A DNA stretch of 64,000 bases, from the NCBI GenBank assembly GCA_021292165.1, contig CM037879.1:247133797-247197796 (forward strand), read 5' to 3'. The translations under genes were made by a program, and so were the position numbers. Origin of the DNA: Shinisaurus crocodilurus (lineage: Eukaryota; Chordata; Lepidosauria; Squamata; Shinisauridae). The stretch's first letter is position 1. Each line of letters begins with the position of its first letter. Under the pieces are notes generated by a model. It saw only the letters and a program-made list of their open reading frames with translations. It was not told the DNA's origin and did no database searches. Shown here piece after piece: positions 44,617 to 55,237 of this stretch.

Positions 44617-45206
44617 CAGGCAGTCCCTGAGTTAAGAACGTCCGACTTACAGACAACCCATACTTAAGTAGTGATGCTTACGAATCGGTGGGGGGGCCGC
44701 CTCTCCGCCGCCTCGCCTCTCTGCGGTGGCGGCCCCCCCGCCTCGATCTTCAGAGCGGGGCGGAGCAGTTCTCCGCGCCGCTCGAGCCACCAGCGCTGGT
44801 CCCGTCGCGTCACATCCGGCCCCGGAAGTGACGCGACGGGACCCTGGGCAGGCGCAATACGTGGCATGGGGGTCCAGCGCACCTGCGCAGGGTCCCATCA
44901 CGTCATTTCCGGTGCCAGATGTGACGCAACGGGACCAGAGCGGGCGGCTCACCGCAGAGAGGCAAGCTGCCCCGCGCGAGACGAATCGGTACATCCCTAT
45001 AATTAAGAATGGACTTCTGGGGTTCCCGGCACTATGTCATTTATGTAGAGTACATAGTGTAGTATACTACGCAATTTGCATAATTTATGAAATTTGCATA
45101 AATGCCAATTTTAACGTATAGAACGCTATGCTGTTCCGACTTGCATACAAATTCGACTTAAATACATTCTTAAGAACGGATCTCATCATAACCTGAGGAC
45201 TGCCTG
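44617..45206. mobile_element. Tigger-like MITE (caggcagtccc family), copy 2, with nested MITE
   Basis: The ends caggcagtccctgagttaag and cctgaggactgcctg are inverted and flanked by TA on both sides (44615-44616 and 45207-45208), the target duplication of Tc1/mariner-Tigger elements. The right interior has cgacttaaatacattcttaa. Interrupted by the GC-rich element at 44669-44999. Confidence 0.88.
44669..44999. mobile_element. GC-rich hAT-like MITE nested in the Tigger-like element
   Basis: The left end tagtgatgcttacgaatcgg pairs with the right end cgaatcggtacatcccta. It is flanked by tacttaag (44661-44668) and taattaag (45000-45007), seven of eight identical. The interior is strongly CpG rich and palindromic around ccggccccggaagtgacgcg; it also has catcacgtcatttccgg. 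Overlapping frames on both strands follow from base composition and are not genes. Confidence 0.85.
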
Positions 45207-45208
45207 TA

Positions 45209-45845
45209 CTATATTAGGGAGAAACATCAGCAGTACAAAACAACTGAAAACATTTGTTTGAAACATTTAAGTTGGAAACTTAAAATTTGGGGAATCTCTA
45301 GGAAATCAGTGCACAGCTAACACTATTAGCATTGCTCTAGAGTAGTTTACACTAGTGCAACATGATTTATGTTAGCGGTTGCACCCTGTTAGATACTGCC
45401 CATTGAGTTGATTTTACATACTCAGCTGTAATTCAGTTCCCTCTTGGAACTATAGTTACCAAGCAATTCTCCTTTTGCTCTAGCATCACCAAAAGAAAGA
45501 AAAACCCAGAAAAGTTACAAGCTACTTTGTATTTTATAACGCAACAATAAGTTAATGTCAACACTGCAAGTAGTATGCAGATATGAGGAGCACAATTGTA
45601 GTAGTAATCACAACTTTCTCCTGTATAGATCCACTAGTTTACAGCTGCAGCATGGGTCAGAGTTTATGGGGTAGCTGTACAAACAGAAAGTGCTTGATAT
45701 CAAAATGTGTTCCTACATGAGCATTTAGATATTATGCCTGCAGTATAGAAAGACAATGAGAATGGAATGTAGATAATGGCTGATCTAAAGGCAGAGTGCT
45801 GGTTCTTCAGCATTTCTGTCAGGTTAGCCCCTATAATCCAAATTA
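45209..45845. other. Unassigned AT-rich DNA
   Basis: No gene or repeat recognised. Confidence 0.4.
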
Positions 45846-46115
45846 TAAATGTATTTATTTATTTATTGAAATAATTTATTAGCCACCTTTCCAGCACTTA
45901 AGGCATTGCACAAAAAGAAATGAAAACAAAATAAAATAAACTCAACAGCCAATGAAAACCGAAAAGAAAAAACAAAAACACGGCACAAATAAAAACAAAA
46001 AAGGTAATCAGCTGAACTAAAGGCCAAATGGAAGAGATACGTTGTGCACCCCCTCTGGAATGACAATAAAGAGGAGGAATTGGGAGTTCATTCCACAGCC
46101 TTGGAGCCAGTGATG
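45846..46115 (-). repeat. L2-like LINE 3' end fragment
   Basis: On the minus strand, ggctgtggaatgaactccca (the LWNELP-coding stretch common near L2 C-termini) is followed by an AT-rich 3' UTR and gcctta..ctggaaaggtggct, then an AAAT-rich tail at 45846-45870. Confidence 0.6.
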
Positions 46116-46609
46116 TAAATAGCTACAAACAGAGAGTAGGACCGAGCAAGCTGCATCAGCATCAGGTGCCTGACAGAAAGAAGAATACACCAGAACAATC
46201 ACATTACTTAGTAAAGAGAGCCTTGCCACATGGTACATAGGGAAGATGGTGTGGATTATGATGATGATGGATGCTGCTGCTGAAGAAGAAGAAAACCAAA
46301 ATAAGGGATCCAAACTAATTTAGGGGGAAATCCTTCATGATCCCAAAGTATTTTGATTCATATAGTTACCTTTCTCTCCCTTCTCTACTATCCTTAAAAA
46401 GGGTGGGGGTGGGGGTGGCTGAAGACTTTCCAGCATAGCAATTTCACTGCTTTCAATTTACCTACCCTCTTGAACAGCCTAATATACTAAACCTAAAAAA
46501 AACAAAAAACATGTGACAATTTTTTCATCACTTACACTTTTTAAAACAAGCAACACAATTTCATACACAAATAATGCTGTGTCTGTACCAAGCTCATTGT
46601 TAATGACTT

Positions 46610-46880
46610 CATTGATTTATTTATTTTATTGCTCGGATTTATATACTGCTTTCCACAGAGGTATCAAAGTGGTGAACATAAAATACAATGGTATCAAAAC
46701 AAAAATATAACAATAAAAACAACATACAAAATAATCAGCAATAAAACCACATGTTCTACTGTGTGCTACAAACCATAGCTGGCTGGATCAGACTTCAGGG
46801 AAAGTCTGTCCTATAGGAATGGGTGAAGCCCTAAAAATAATGCACCAAGAGGGAAGTCCTCCAGCCAACTCTCTTCAATG
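46610..46880 (-). repeat. LINE 3' end fragment
   Basis: On the minus strand the sequence runs to ttcaccactttgatacctct, then gtggaaagcagtatataaat and an ataaaataaataaa tail. This is the layout of a LINE 3' end. The clade (L2-like or related) is not certain. Confidence 0.5.
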
Positions 46881-47017
46881 GTCTTGCCTAAGGATGTTTG
46901 AAAAGGAGGAATAATTTTTCCAAATGAAACCCATAGCAGAATCCCTGCTCTATCTGCCACTGTGGCTCACAAAAAAGAAAGAAAAAAGGTGCCTTGCAGC
47001 TAATCTCCAATCACCAA

Positions 47018-47714
47018 TCTATATACCAAGAAGGTGTCCTGACTGACTGACTGACTGACTCATCAACGCCCAGCTCAAACCGTTTAATCTAGCAACGTGA
47101 AATTTTGAAGGGACATTGCTTTTATGACATAGACCCCCACTAAAGAAGGATTTTGGGAAAATTCCGTCCCTAAGGGGGTGAAAAAAGGGGGCAAAAAAAG
47201 GGGGCAAAATCACCCCACTCTCATATCTGCAGTTCTGCAAATAGGCCTCACCTCATAATTGCTGCAGGAGCCAACTTGTTGGAGGAGCCAATAGCAGCAG
47301 TTATGCAAATAGCCCATAGGACACTTAGAATGTTCGTATGAATTCCTGCAGGGGCCAATAGGGCTGGGTATGCAAATCTCCCCTAGGCCATTTAGAATGT
47401 TCTCTGAGGGGGTGAAAAGGGAGGAAACTTTTTAAATGACTGTTTTGTGTGGGGCATCATCGCATAGGCTCCATCACCTTTAGATGGATCTAAACTTGGC
47501 ATGGTCACTCTTCATCACCTGTAGACTCTCAGGATTAACCTGATTTTTCTTTAAGAACAGATATTTCTGTCACAAAAGATTTCTGCTGCCAGCACCCAGC
47601 CTAAACGTTACACTTTCAGTCAGAGACACTGCATCTTTTCTATACATGTTTCTTTTAAAAGCAATTATACCAAACCCTAAAATCCACGCGAGCGAAGCCG
47701 CAGGCAACAGCTAG
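47018..47714 (+). mobile_element. Non-autonomous Helitron
   Basis: The 5' end tctatataccaagaaggtgt is followed by a tgac repeat (47039-47059), then catcaacgcccagctcaaac. The 3' end has a GC hairpin (ccacgcgagcgaagccgcag), then gcaacagctag. It begins TC, ends CTAG, and lies between A (47017) and T (47715), which fits Helitron rules. No Rep/helicase frame. The interior holds repeated phrases about catttagaatgttc (47330, 47390). Confidence 0.8.
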
Positions 47715-47719
47715 TACCT

Positions 47720-49255
47720 AAATAGAGCACATTCACAGGTGGGGATAACCGGAGCAGGTCAACTCTGTTTCCTGGGAGTGAGCAACTGGGATGAGTGAAC
47801 AGGGGAGTTTTGTGGGAGAGGTTGCAGGAGAGTCCATGGAAATGACAGTCATCTGGAATGCCTAACACTTTGGAAATGGAGGGAGTTCTTCCAATGCCCT
47901 GTGTGCCCTGTTTGCCTTCCTGCCTAAGGGCAACAGGAACCACACCTGCAGCAAGTGGCAAGCTAGTAGCTGCCCTGGAAGAAAAAATGATGAGGCTAGA
48001 GGCATGCCTCTGTACACTTCAACTTATCAGGGAGAGTGAAAGGTTTTTAGATGAGAGACCTCAACCCTCCTGAAAGAACAAAAGGGGGAGGTTTCCAAGG
48101 AAGAGGAAGAAAACAAATGGCAAGAGGTAGAGGAATGGAAGAATGTGACACATAGCTCCAGGAGAATGAGGAGACGTTTTGCACCACTACAACTACACAA
48201 CAGATACCAGGCTCTTCCAAGGAGGGTGACCCTGAGCCACCTGAAGATGGGCCACCACCTTGCACTCCACAAAATTCTAGGGAAGATACTCAGGGCAATG
48301 AGGAATTGAGGAATTTAACCACCAACCCATGGAGGAACAGTTCCATGGAGGGTGACCTTGGGCCACCTGAAGATGAGACACCGTCTTGCAATCCACAGAA
48401 CACTGAGGAAGGCACTCAGGCCCACAGGAATGGGAGGAGTGGACATGTGATAGTGGTTGGAGGCACCCAACTGAGAGGGACTGAGGCAGCTGTGTGCACA
48501 CCGGACATGACATCTTGGGAGGTGTACTGCCTTCCTGGAGCATGTATTCAAGATGTGACAGAGAGGCTACTGGGACTGATCAAACCAACTGGCTACTATC
48601 CTTTCCTGCTGATCCATCTGGGAACAAATGATACAGCCAGAATAAATGTTGAATGGATCTCTAAAGATTATGAGGCTCTGGGTAGGAAAATGAAGGATTT
48701 GGGGGCACAAGTGGTATTTTCCATCTGTCCTTCCTGCTGAAGGTTAGCACATTGGTAGGGAAAGAAGGATACTAAAAGTGAATAGCTGGCTATGCAGATG
48801 GTGTCCTCAGGAAAGGTTTGGTGTCACGGACCATTGACCATGGCCTACGATACCAATCTGAAGGACTCATTGCAGATGATTGGGAGCACCTCACGGAGAC
48901 TAGTAAGAATGTTTTTGGCAGGAGCCTTGAAAACTTGATCAAAAGGGCTTTAAACTCACTCTGGGGGGTGCGGGGCACAGTCCAAAGCTAACTACTGAGA
49001 CAACTATTACAGAGAAGAACAAGGAAGAGACAAGGCAGTCTATATACTAATGCATGGAGCATGGGAAGCCAAGAGGATGAACTTGAAATCCTAAAACAAG
49101 ATGGTAAGTAGGTTCTAATAGGTATCACTAAGACTTGGTGGGATGAGACTCATGACTGGAATACAGCCAGTTGAAGGGTGTACCATGTTCAAAAGGAATA
49201 GATCCAACAGGAAGAGGGGGAGAGTAGCATTATATGTAAAGAATGTATACACCTG
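47720..49255 (+). pseudogene. CR1 LINE ORF1 (SGNH/esterase-like) remnant and start of ORF2
   Basis: A heptad-like start (ALEEKMMRLEACLCTLQLIR near 47970-48030) is followed at 48306-48740 by an SGNH-hydrolase-like region: VIVVGGTQLRGTEAAV, then YPFLLIHLGTNDTARI. Known CR1 ORF1 proteins carry a GDS-type nucleophile where this copy reads GGT, so the catalytic serine is gone. Stops follow 48740. From about 49040 the ORF2 start reads YTNARSMGSQEDELEILKQD, then TWWDETHDWN, truncated near 49255. Confidence 0.8.
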
Positions 49256-49745
49256 TGGGGATGTATCTTGGCCCCCATTTTGTTTAACTTCTATATTAAT
49301 TCTTCGGCTCAGACTCTGAAAGGGGTAAATTCACACACTCCCAAATTGGCAAATAGACCTCTGCAAATTCTTCTATATGCCGATGATGCAGTGCTTCTAT
49401 CATTGTCAAGTACAGTAATACCTTGGATTGGAAGTAACTTGGTTTGAGAGCGTTTTGCAAGACAAGCAAATTTTTAAATATTTATTTTAAAAAATTTGAC
49501 TTGATATACAAGCGACGTCTTGCAATACAAGTACTGTAGTACGGTTTAAATTAAAAATCTCTGTACAATTTTTTTGGGGGGGATTTCATTTTGATATAAA
49601 AGTGTTTTGGATTACAACCACGTTTCCGGAACAAATTATGCTCTCAATCCAAGGCATGACTGTATAGGCTTGAGGCGACTTTTAAGTGCCTTAGCTTCCT
49701 ACTGTAAAGATGAATTGTTGACAATAAATTACACAAAAACTAAGG
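49256..49745 (+). pseudogene. Non-LTR LINE RT fragment split by a Tigger-like MITE
   Basis: Encodes LAPILFNFYIN, then LANRPLQILLYADDAVLLSL with an intact YADD at about 49378-49390. After the insertion it continues GLRRLLSALASYCKDE and LTINYTKTKV. This RT differs from CR1 and L2 and resembles the LINE at 54985-57195. The clade was not resolved. Confidence 0.7.
49413..49662. mobile_element. Tigger-like MITE, copy 2
   Basis: The ends cagtaataccttggattgga and ctctcaatccaaggcatgactg are inverted and flanked by TA (49411-49412, 49663-49664). The interior gagcgttttgcaagacaagc matches the 18359 and 56849 copies. It sits just after the catalytic YADD of a LINE RT. Confidence 0.9.
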
Positions 49746-49934
49746 TAAGAAGATCGAGCACGGGGGCCGCTGCCATGGAAAGCCGTGTGCCCCCCCCCCA
49801 GTTCATGTACCACCCATAGGGGGACCTATTAAGATGGTCTGCCCCTAGAGGCTAATGGACCCGGATGGTTTCCAGAGGGCCCTTGGCGGGTTTCTGGCTG
49901 ATATGGCTGGCGGTCCTGTCGAATCCCTGGTCGA

Positions 49935-50237
49935 TCACACAGAGGAGGGCCAGGATCTCTTCTCGATCATCCCAGATTGCAGGACACAGAATAATGGGCT
50001 CAAGTTACAGGAAACCAGATTCCGCCTGGACATCAGGAAAAATTTCCTGACTGTTAGAGCAATACCCCAATGGAACCAACTACCTAAGGAGGTAGTGGGC
50101 TCTCCAGCACTGGAGGCATTCAAGGTGCAGCAGGACAGCCATCTGTCGGGGATACTTTGACTTGGGTTCGTGCATTCAGCGGGGAGTTGGACTCGATGGC
50201 CTATTAGGCCCCTTCCAACTCTACTATTATATGATTC
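49935..50237 (+). mobile_element. CR1 3' end inserted in the L2-like LINE
   Basis: Encodes HTEEGQDLFSIIPDCRTQ, RLDIRKNFLTVRA and KEVVGSPALEAFKVQ, ending HLSGIL, which parallels the C-terminus of the CR1 at 30017. It then runs through gttggactcgatggcctatt to atatgattctat. It splits the L2-like reading frame between SLVD and the following YDSMAQAVD-like residues. Confidence 0.85.
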
Positions 50238-50729
50238 TATGGCCCAGGCGGTTGACACAATCGTTCCTGAGCGCCCTCTCTGTAGTAGAGCTCATACAGC
50301 TCCGTGGTATGCTCCAGAGCTGAGAGTGTTGAAACAAAACAGAAGACGGCTTGAGTGCAGATGGAGAATAACTCTTGGTGGATGCAATCGAGCCCTGGTA
50401 TGTGCCTATAGCCAGTTATATCTAGAGGCAGTGAGGGTGGCAAAGAAACAACATCTCACTGCCTCTATCCAACCGTCTCTTTGCTGCCCAGCAGAGCTCT
50501 TTAGGGTCATCCGGGGCCTATTATAACGTATACGCTGGCCCCAGGGACATCATCGACCCATCTGATGCCTGCTGTAATATATTTGCTAGGCACTTCTAGG
50601 AAAAAATCGCTTGCATCCGCAGGGACTTAGACTCCAATGTTATAGCAGTTGAATCAGGTGAGGTACCCGGAGCACAGCCTGGTCCAGTTATTTTGGATGA
50701 GTTTCAGTTGGTACAGTTCAAGGATTGAT

Positions 50730-50873
50730 GGCCTGTGGCTCATGCTGGCTCAGCGGGTCAGGCCTGGTTATTACTTGGATGGGAGACCCCTCCTCTAGTT
50801 TCCTGCATTGAGCAGGGGGTTGGACTCGATGGCCTTGTAGGCCCCTTCCAACTCTATGATCCATGAATCTATG
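50730..50873 (+). mobile_element. 5S rRNA-derived SINE with CR1-like tail, copy 3 (internal deletion)
   Basis: ggcctgtggctcatgctggc joins directly to gggtcaggcctggttattac; about 25 bases holding gaaagctaagcag (5S box A) are missing. Box C-like tggatgggagacc and the CR1-like tail are intact. Sits in the L2-like LINE. Confidence 0.85.
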
Positions 50874-51178
50874 TTGACAAGGTGCTTGGGCGGGTTCGTG
50901 CAACCACGTCTGTTCTGGATCCTTGCGTCTCTTGGCTTATAAAAACTAGCAGGGAGGGAACAGCCGCCTGGGCCAGAGAGGTGATCAATGCCTCCTTGCG
51001 AGAGGGAGTGGTCCCATGCCACCTGAAACAGGCGGTGGTGAGACCACTCCTGAAGAAACCCTCTCTGGTTCCGGAAGATCTTAACAACTTTAGGCCGGTG
51101 GCAAATGTTCCTTTCCTGGGCAAGGTGCTTGAGCGGGTGGTGGCCAACCAGCTCCAGACGCTCTTGGATGAGACTTCA

Positions 51179-51341
51179 TAGATTTCATAATAGAGTTGGA
51201 AGGGGCCTACAAGGCCATGGAGTCCAACCCCCTGCTCAATGCAGGAAACTAGAGGTGGGGTCTCCCATCCAAGTAATAACCAGGCCTGACCCTGCTTAGT
51301 TTTCCACACTCAGACAAGCTGAGCCAGCATGAGCCGCAGGC
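51179..51341 (-). mobile_element. 5S rRNA-derived SINE with CR1-like tail, copy 4 (inverted)
   Basis: Reverse orientation: the tail tagagttggaaggggcctac comes first, then gggtctcccatccaagtaat, aaccaggcctgaccctgctt and cagacaagctgagccagcat. It interrupts the L2-like LINE just after LLDETS-coding sequence. Together with copy 3 it forms a widely spaced inverted pair. Confidence 0.87.
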
Positions 51342-52365
51342 TGGATCCATTTCAGTTGGGGTTCAGGTCTGGTTTTGGCACAGAAACAGCCTTGGTCGCC
51401 CTGTATGATGACCTATGTAGGGAGAAAGACAGGGGGAGCGTGACCCTGTTGATACTCCTGGATCTCTCTCAGCGGCTTTCGATACCATCGGCCATATAGT
51501 ATCCTTCTGGGGCGGCTGTCTGAGGGGGGGTACTGCATTGCAGTGGTTCCACTCCTACTTGGATGGCCAGCTCCAGAAGGTGGTGCTTGGGGAATACTGC
51601 TCGGCCCCGTAGACTCTCCAGTATGGGGTTCCTCAGGGGTTGGTCTTATCCCCCATGCTATTTAATATCTACATGAAACCGCTGAGTGGGATCATCCAGA
51701 GTTTTGGAGTGCGTTGCCATCAGTACGCTGAGGACACGCAGATCTATTTCTACTTTTCAGCTTCAGCAGGTGATGCTGTGGATGTGCTTAACCAGTGCTG
51801 GGCTGCGACAATGGACTAGATGAGGGCTAACAAACTGAGGCTCAATCCAGACAAGACTGAGATGCTGTTAGTGGGTGGTTCCTCTGACTGGATGGAGGGT
51901 GTTCAACCTGTTCTGGATGGGGTTGCACTCCCCTTGAAGGAGCATGTTTGTAGGGGGTGCTCCTGGAGCCATCTTTGTCACTTGAGGCTGAAGTGGCCTC
52001 AGTGGCACGGAGTGCCTTCTACTAGCTCCGGCTGGTGGCCCAGCTATGCCCCTATCTGGACAGGAATAGCCTGGTGTCAGTAATCTACGCTATGGTAATC
52101 TCTAAACTAGACTACTGCAATGCACTCCATGTGGGGCTGCCTTTGAAGACTGTTTAGAAGCTGCAGCTTGTGCAAAATGCAGCAGCCAGACTTATTACTG
52201 GGTCCAGAAGGTCCAAGCATATTACACCAGTTCTGGCCCATTTGCACTGGCTGCCAATATGCTTCCAAGCAGAATTCAGTGTGCTGGTTCTAACCTATAA
52301 AGCCCTACACGGCTTAGGACCACAATACCTGACAGAACGCCTCTCCCTGAAGTATATTCACTTTT

Positions 52366-54005
52366 TTTCTTAATCTTAATTTTAATCACTGCAATCCAGT
52401 ACTTTTCAACAGGATTTAAATTTGTACTGGAGCCAAAAGAAATAGAATTGCAATTTAGAAATAGTTACCACTATTTTAAGAATTAAAATGCCATTTGTGT
52501 GACAAAAACTATTTAATAGTCAAAATAATAGTAATTACCTTAACTCTTACAGAATTTTGTATTAGTGTCATGCAAAACTTTAGTCCATTGACTAAAATAA
52601 CAACAGCCAGTGATGTAAATGCTATAACCTATACCCCTCTCAACAAACACTCAAGACTTCAGGCGAAGGTCATAGAAAATTATTAGTCAATGTGTTACAC
52701 GCCCACTTTAACTTGACAAGAACATTTTAAGAATTAAATAATTTAGGGCACAATCCTATGCATGTCTAAAAAGAAAGAAGTCCTACAATTCCCAGCATTC
52801 CCCAGCCAGCATGGCTATCTGAGGAGTTATAGGATTTTTTTCTGTCTAAACATGCATAGGATTGTGCCCTTAGTAAATATTCAGATGGAGAATATAGTAT
52901 GCACTCTATTCATATGTGCAATGGCAAAATAAGATGCCACAGTTATATGAAACTAACATTTTAAATACTTGTTAGAAGAACACCAGACCCACCTAGTGGA
53001 ATTTTTCTTTACTACACTGATTTTATCCGAGCTTGTAAACATCAGTTACAAATGGAAGTTAGAGTTAGATAGCAATACTTATCGCTGTAATATATAACAT
53101 CGATGAAACCTGAAGATCCTTTAGTCTAATTGGTACTGTAGTCTAATCAGATACATTAAAGCATTCTTAATGGATTTGATCAAATATTCCAGAATATGTT
53201 ATGCCTCAAGAAGGAAATGAGAGGGAGGGAGCAAGAGGGGCAAAGATGCAGTGACAGAAGTACTGTACAGCATGTAAGTTTAGGAAAATAAACAAAGTTC
53301 AAATAAATGCATTTAGCTATAAAAGGAAAGGCGAGTCCTCACCTTCCCCAAAAGAGACATTGGCTGTGCAACTCACTAGGCAAGGCAATCTAATGAAAAA
53401 ATAATGTTAACACCTAATATAATGATAAGTTAAGATCCCTAAGAAAGCAAATCTTATGTTAAGAGTTGTCGTCTAAGATAACATTTCAGCATGAACCCAC
53501 CTCCAGATGGCATCATATCTTTCATTAGCTAATAGTGGGGAAATATTCGTAGCTTAAAACATAATGGGTTCTGGTAACTCTCTAATCATCCCATTGCTGG
53601 AAAATAGATATTGAACTAAGCAGTATGACCGAGTCTCCGGCATAATCCAACATGGCTGCCCCTAACACTCCAAACTCGGAGGATTACGGGCATCCAATAG
53701 AGGGCAGAAGGAGCGCAGAGGCGAAAGTTGCCCCCGAGCTTCTCCCACCCTGTAAAAGACTTAGACAGCCGAAATCAGCCATCAAAGTCTTTTGCCCCAG
53801 CTCACGAGGAGGGAAGGCTGAGGCGCCACCAGAATACATTGTATCGTGGTGCAACCTTATGCCTCCCCTCCCTGCTCACAAACCTCCAGCTTTGAAGTCA
53901 GGCTTCTGACCTCAGAGCTGCATGGTTCTTTCCATGGAGCTGGGACTCCGACCTTTCCTATGGCCAGCTAGGCTTTGTCTAGCAGCCATAGGATTGAGCC
54001 CTAAG
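52366..54005. other. AT-rich intergenic DNA with one MITE and an unplaced frame
   Basis: Besides the MITE at 52746-52869, an 85-codon frame at 53652-53909 begins in a good context (ccaacatggctgcc) and reads MAAPNTPNSEDYGHP, then LLPPCKRLRQPKSAIKVF. It matches no family I know and has no clear promoter or splice partner. It may be a retroelement ORF1 start or chance. Confidence 0.3.
52746..52869. mobile_element. Palindromic MITE with SBS-like core, copy 2 (Harbinger-like)
   Basis: The arms gggcacaatcctatgcatgt and acatgcataggattgtgccc are perfect inverts. The left half has gtcctacaattcccagcatt. TTA occurs on both sides (52743-52745, 52870-52872). The right half is partly deleted relative to the 16750 copy. 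Confidence 0.82.
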
Positions 54006-54009
54006 AGGA

Positions 54010-54502
54010 TCAGCTACCTAGTGGCTTCACTGGCTACCAATCTGTTTCTGGACATAAGTAATTCTTAATACTGGTTATGACATATAAAGCCCTATACGAA
54101 TTGGGACTAGGCTATTTGAAAGATCACATTCTCTGGATTTTAAGATCCTTGGGAGAGACCCTTCTCTGTTTCCTTTCACCATCAGAAGCATGTTTGGCGG
54201 GAATGGGAGAGGGCCTTCTCAGTGGATGATTCCAGGCTCTGGAACTCCCTCCCAAGGGAGGTCAGGTTAGGTTAATCTCTACTGTCCTTCAGCTAGGCAG
54301 GCAAAGAAATACTGATTCAGACAGGCTTTTGGCTTTTGGCTTTTAAGCTGACTTGTTTGCTTTTAGCCAGTTTTACCTGGTGGGTTCAACTTATTTTTTT
54401 ATTTATGTCTTTTTAATTGATTTCTCCTTACATTTTAATTATAATTCTGCCTTGTGCATTCTTTAGTAGAAAGGCAAGTATAAATGAAATAAATAAATCA
54501 GA
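54010..54502 (+). repeat. L2-like LINE 3' end fragment
   Basis: The coding-derived phrases ggcttcactggctaccaatc, acatataaagccctat and ctggaactccctcccaaggg (LWNSLP-like) are followed by a long T-rich 3' UTR and gtagaaaggcaagtataaat, then an AAATAAAT tail. Heavily decayed. Confidence 0.7.
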
Positions 54503-54713
54503 AACAACCAGTGTGGCATTGTGGTTATAGTGTCAGACTACTCAGGGGGAACCTAGTTCAAATCCCAACTCACGTGTGAACCTCACTGGGTGACCTTGGG
54601 CCAGTCACACTAAGCCCAGGGTTGTTGTGAGGTAAAATGGGGGAGGGGGGGAGACAGTATTTCCCTGAGCTCCTTGGAAGAAGGGTGGAATATGAAAGTA
54701 TTTAATAAACAAG
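54503..54713 (+). mobile_element. Sauria-type tRNA-derived SINE, copy 4 (diverged)
   Basis: The A box region gtgtggcattgtggttatag and B box agttcaaatccc are followed by cactgggtgaccttgggcca and gttgttgtgaggtaaaatgg, ending gaagggtggaatatgaaag. It lies immediately downstream of an L2-like tail. Confidence 0.82.
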
Positions 54714-55237
54714 TGTTCATTTGCTCCTGGTTGGAGTACCAACAGAAGTAAAAAAGAAGGGGGGGGGACGTTGAAAGATTACCAATGTAATAAACAATTA
54801 AAAACAATGAAAAAAAATATTCTGCCAATCAAAAAATATTCTCCAACCTCTGCCAATGGTTGATGGGAAGATTTCAGGAAGCTTGTTCCAAGTAAAATAC
54901 CTGCCCAACAACCACTGACAGAGGCCAGACCATATTTTCGCAATTGGCAGGATATTTTCACACTCAGCAGATCCATCGTTCACCATTGTGTAGCAATGGA
55001 AATTTATCGGACGTCACCTTTCCCCTGCATTCAAACTTACTTTTTGAGAGCAATATTTGGTGTTCCTATGTGTGTCGGGGCAGCCCTTAATTTAGAGGCT
55101 GGAATAAATTCACTGCAATGCGTGGCATGGATATTTTCTGTCCACTATTGGCTTCACTGTCATTGGGCACTCCCTCCCTCCTGATTCACTGGTGTCTAAG
55201 GTTTTGTTAGATTTATATAAATCTCATGGGTAAAGGC

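Larger units (their letters stand above)
49750..52365 (+). pseudogene. L2-like LINE, several fragments, with three nested insertions
   Basis: In order: DPDGFQRALGGFLADM (49858-49905); after a CR1 tail, PWYAPELRVLKQNRRRLECR (50310-50365); after a SINE, VLGRVRATT-like residues and VVRPLLKKPSLVPEDLNNFR (50880-51095) with FLGKVLERVVANQL; after a second [12 protein letters not shown], the motif A region, and a GVPQG-like stretch; then MRANKLRLNPDKTEMLLVGG (51820-51880) and RLITGSRRSKHITPVLAHL (52190-52250). The RT catalytic box reads YAEDT near 51725-51740, one residue off from the expected DD. Frameshifts are frequent. Confidence 0.85.

Noticed and set aside
44647..45121. Overlapping GC-rich frames of 72-131 codons on both strands
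   Set aside because: They cover a CpG-rich palindromic MITE; frames are open on both strands because of base composition.
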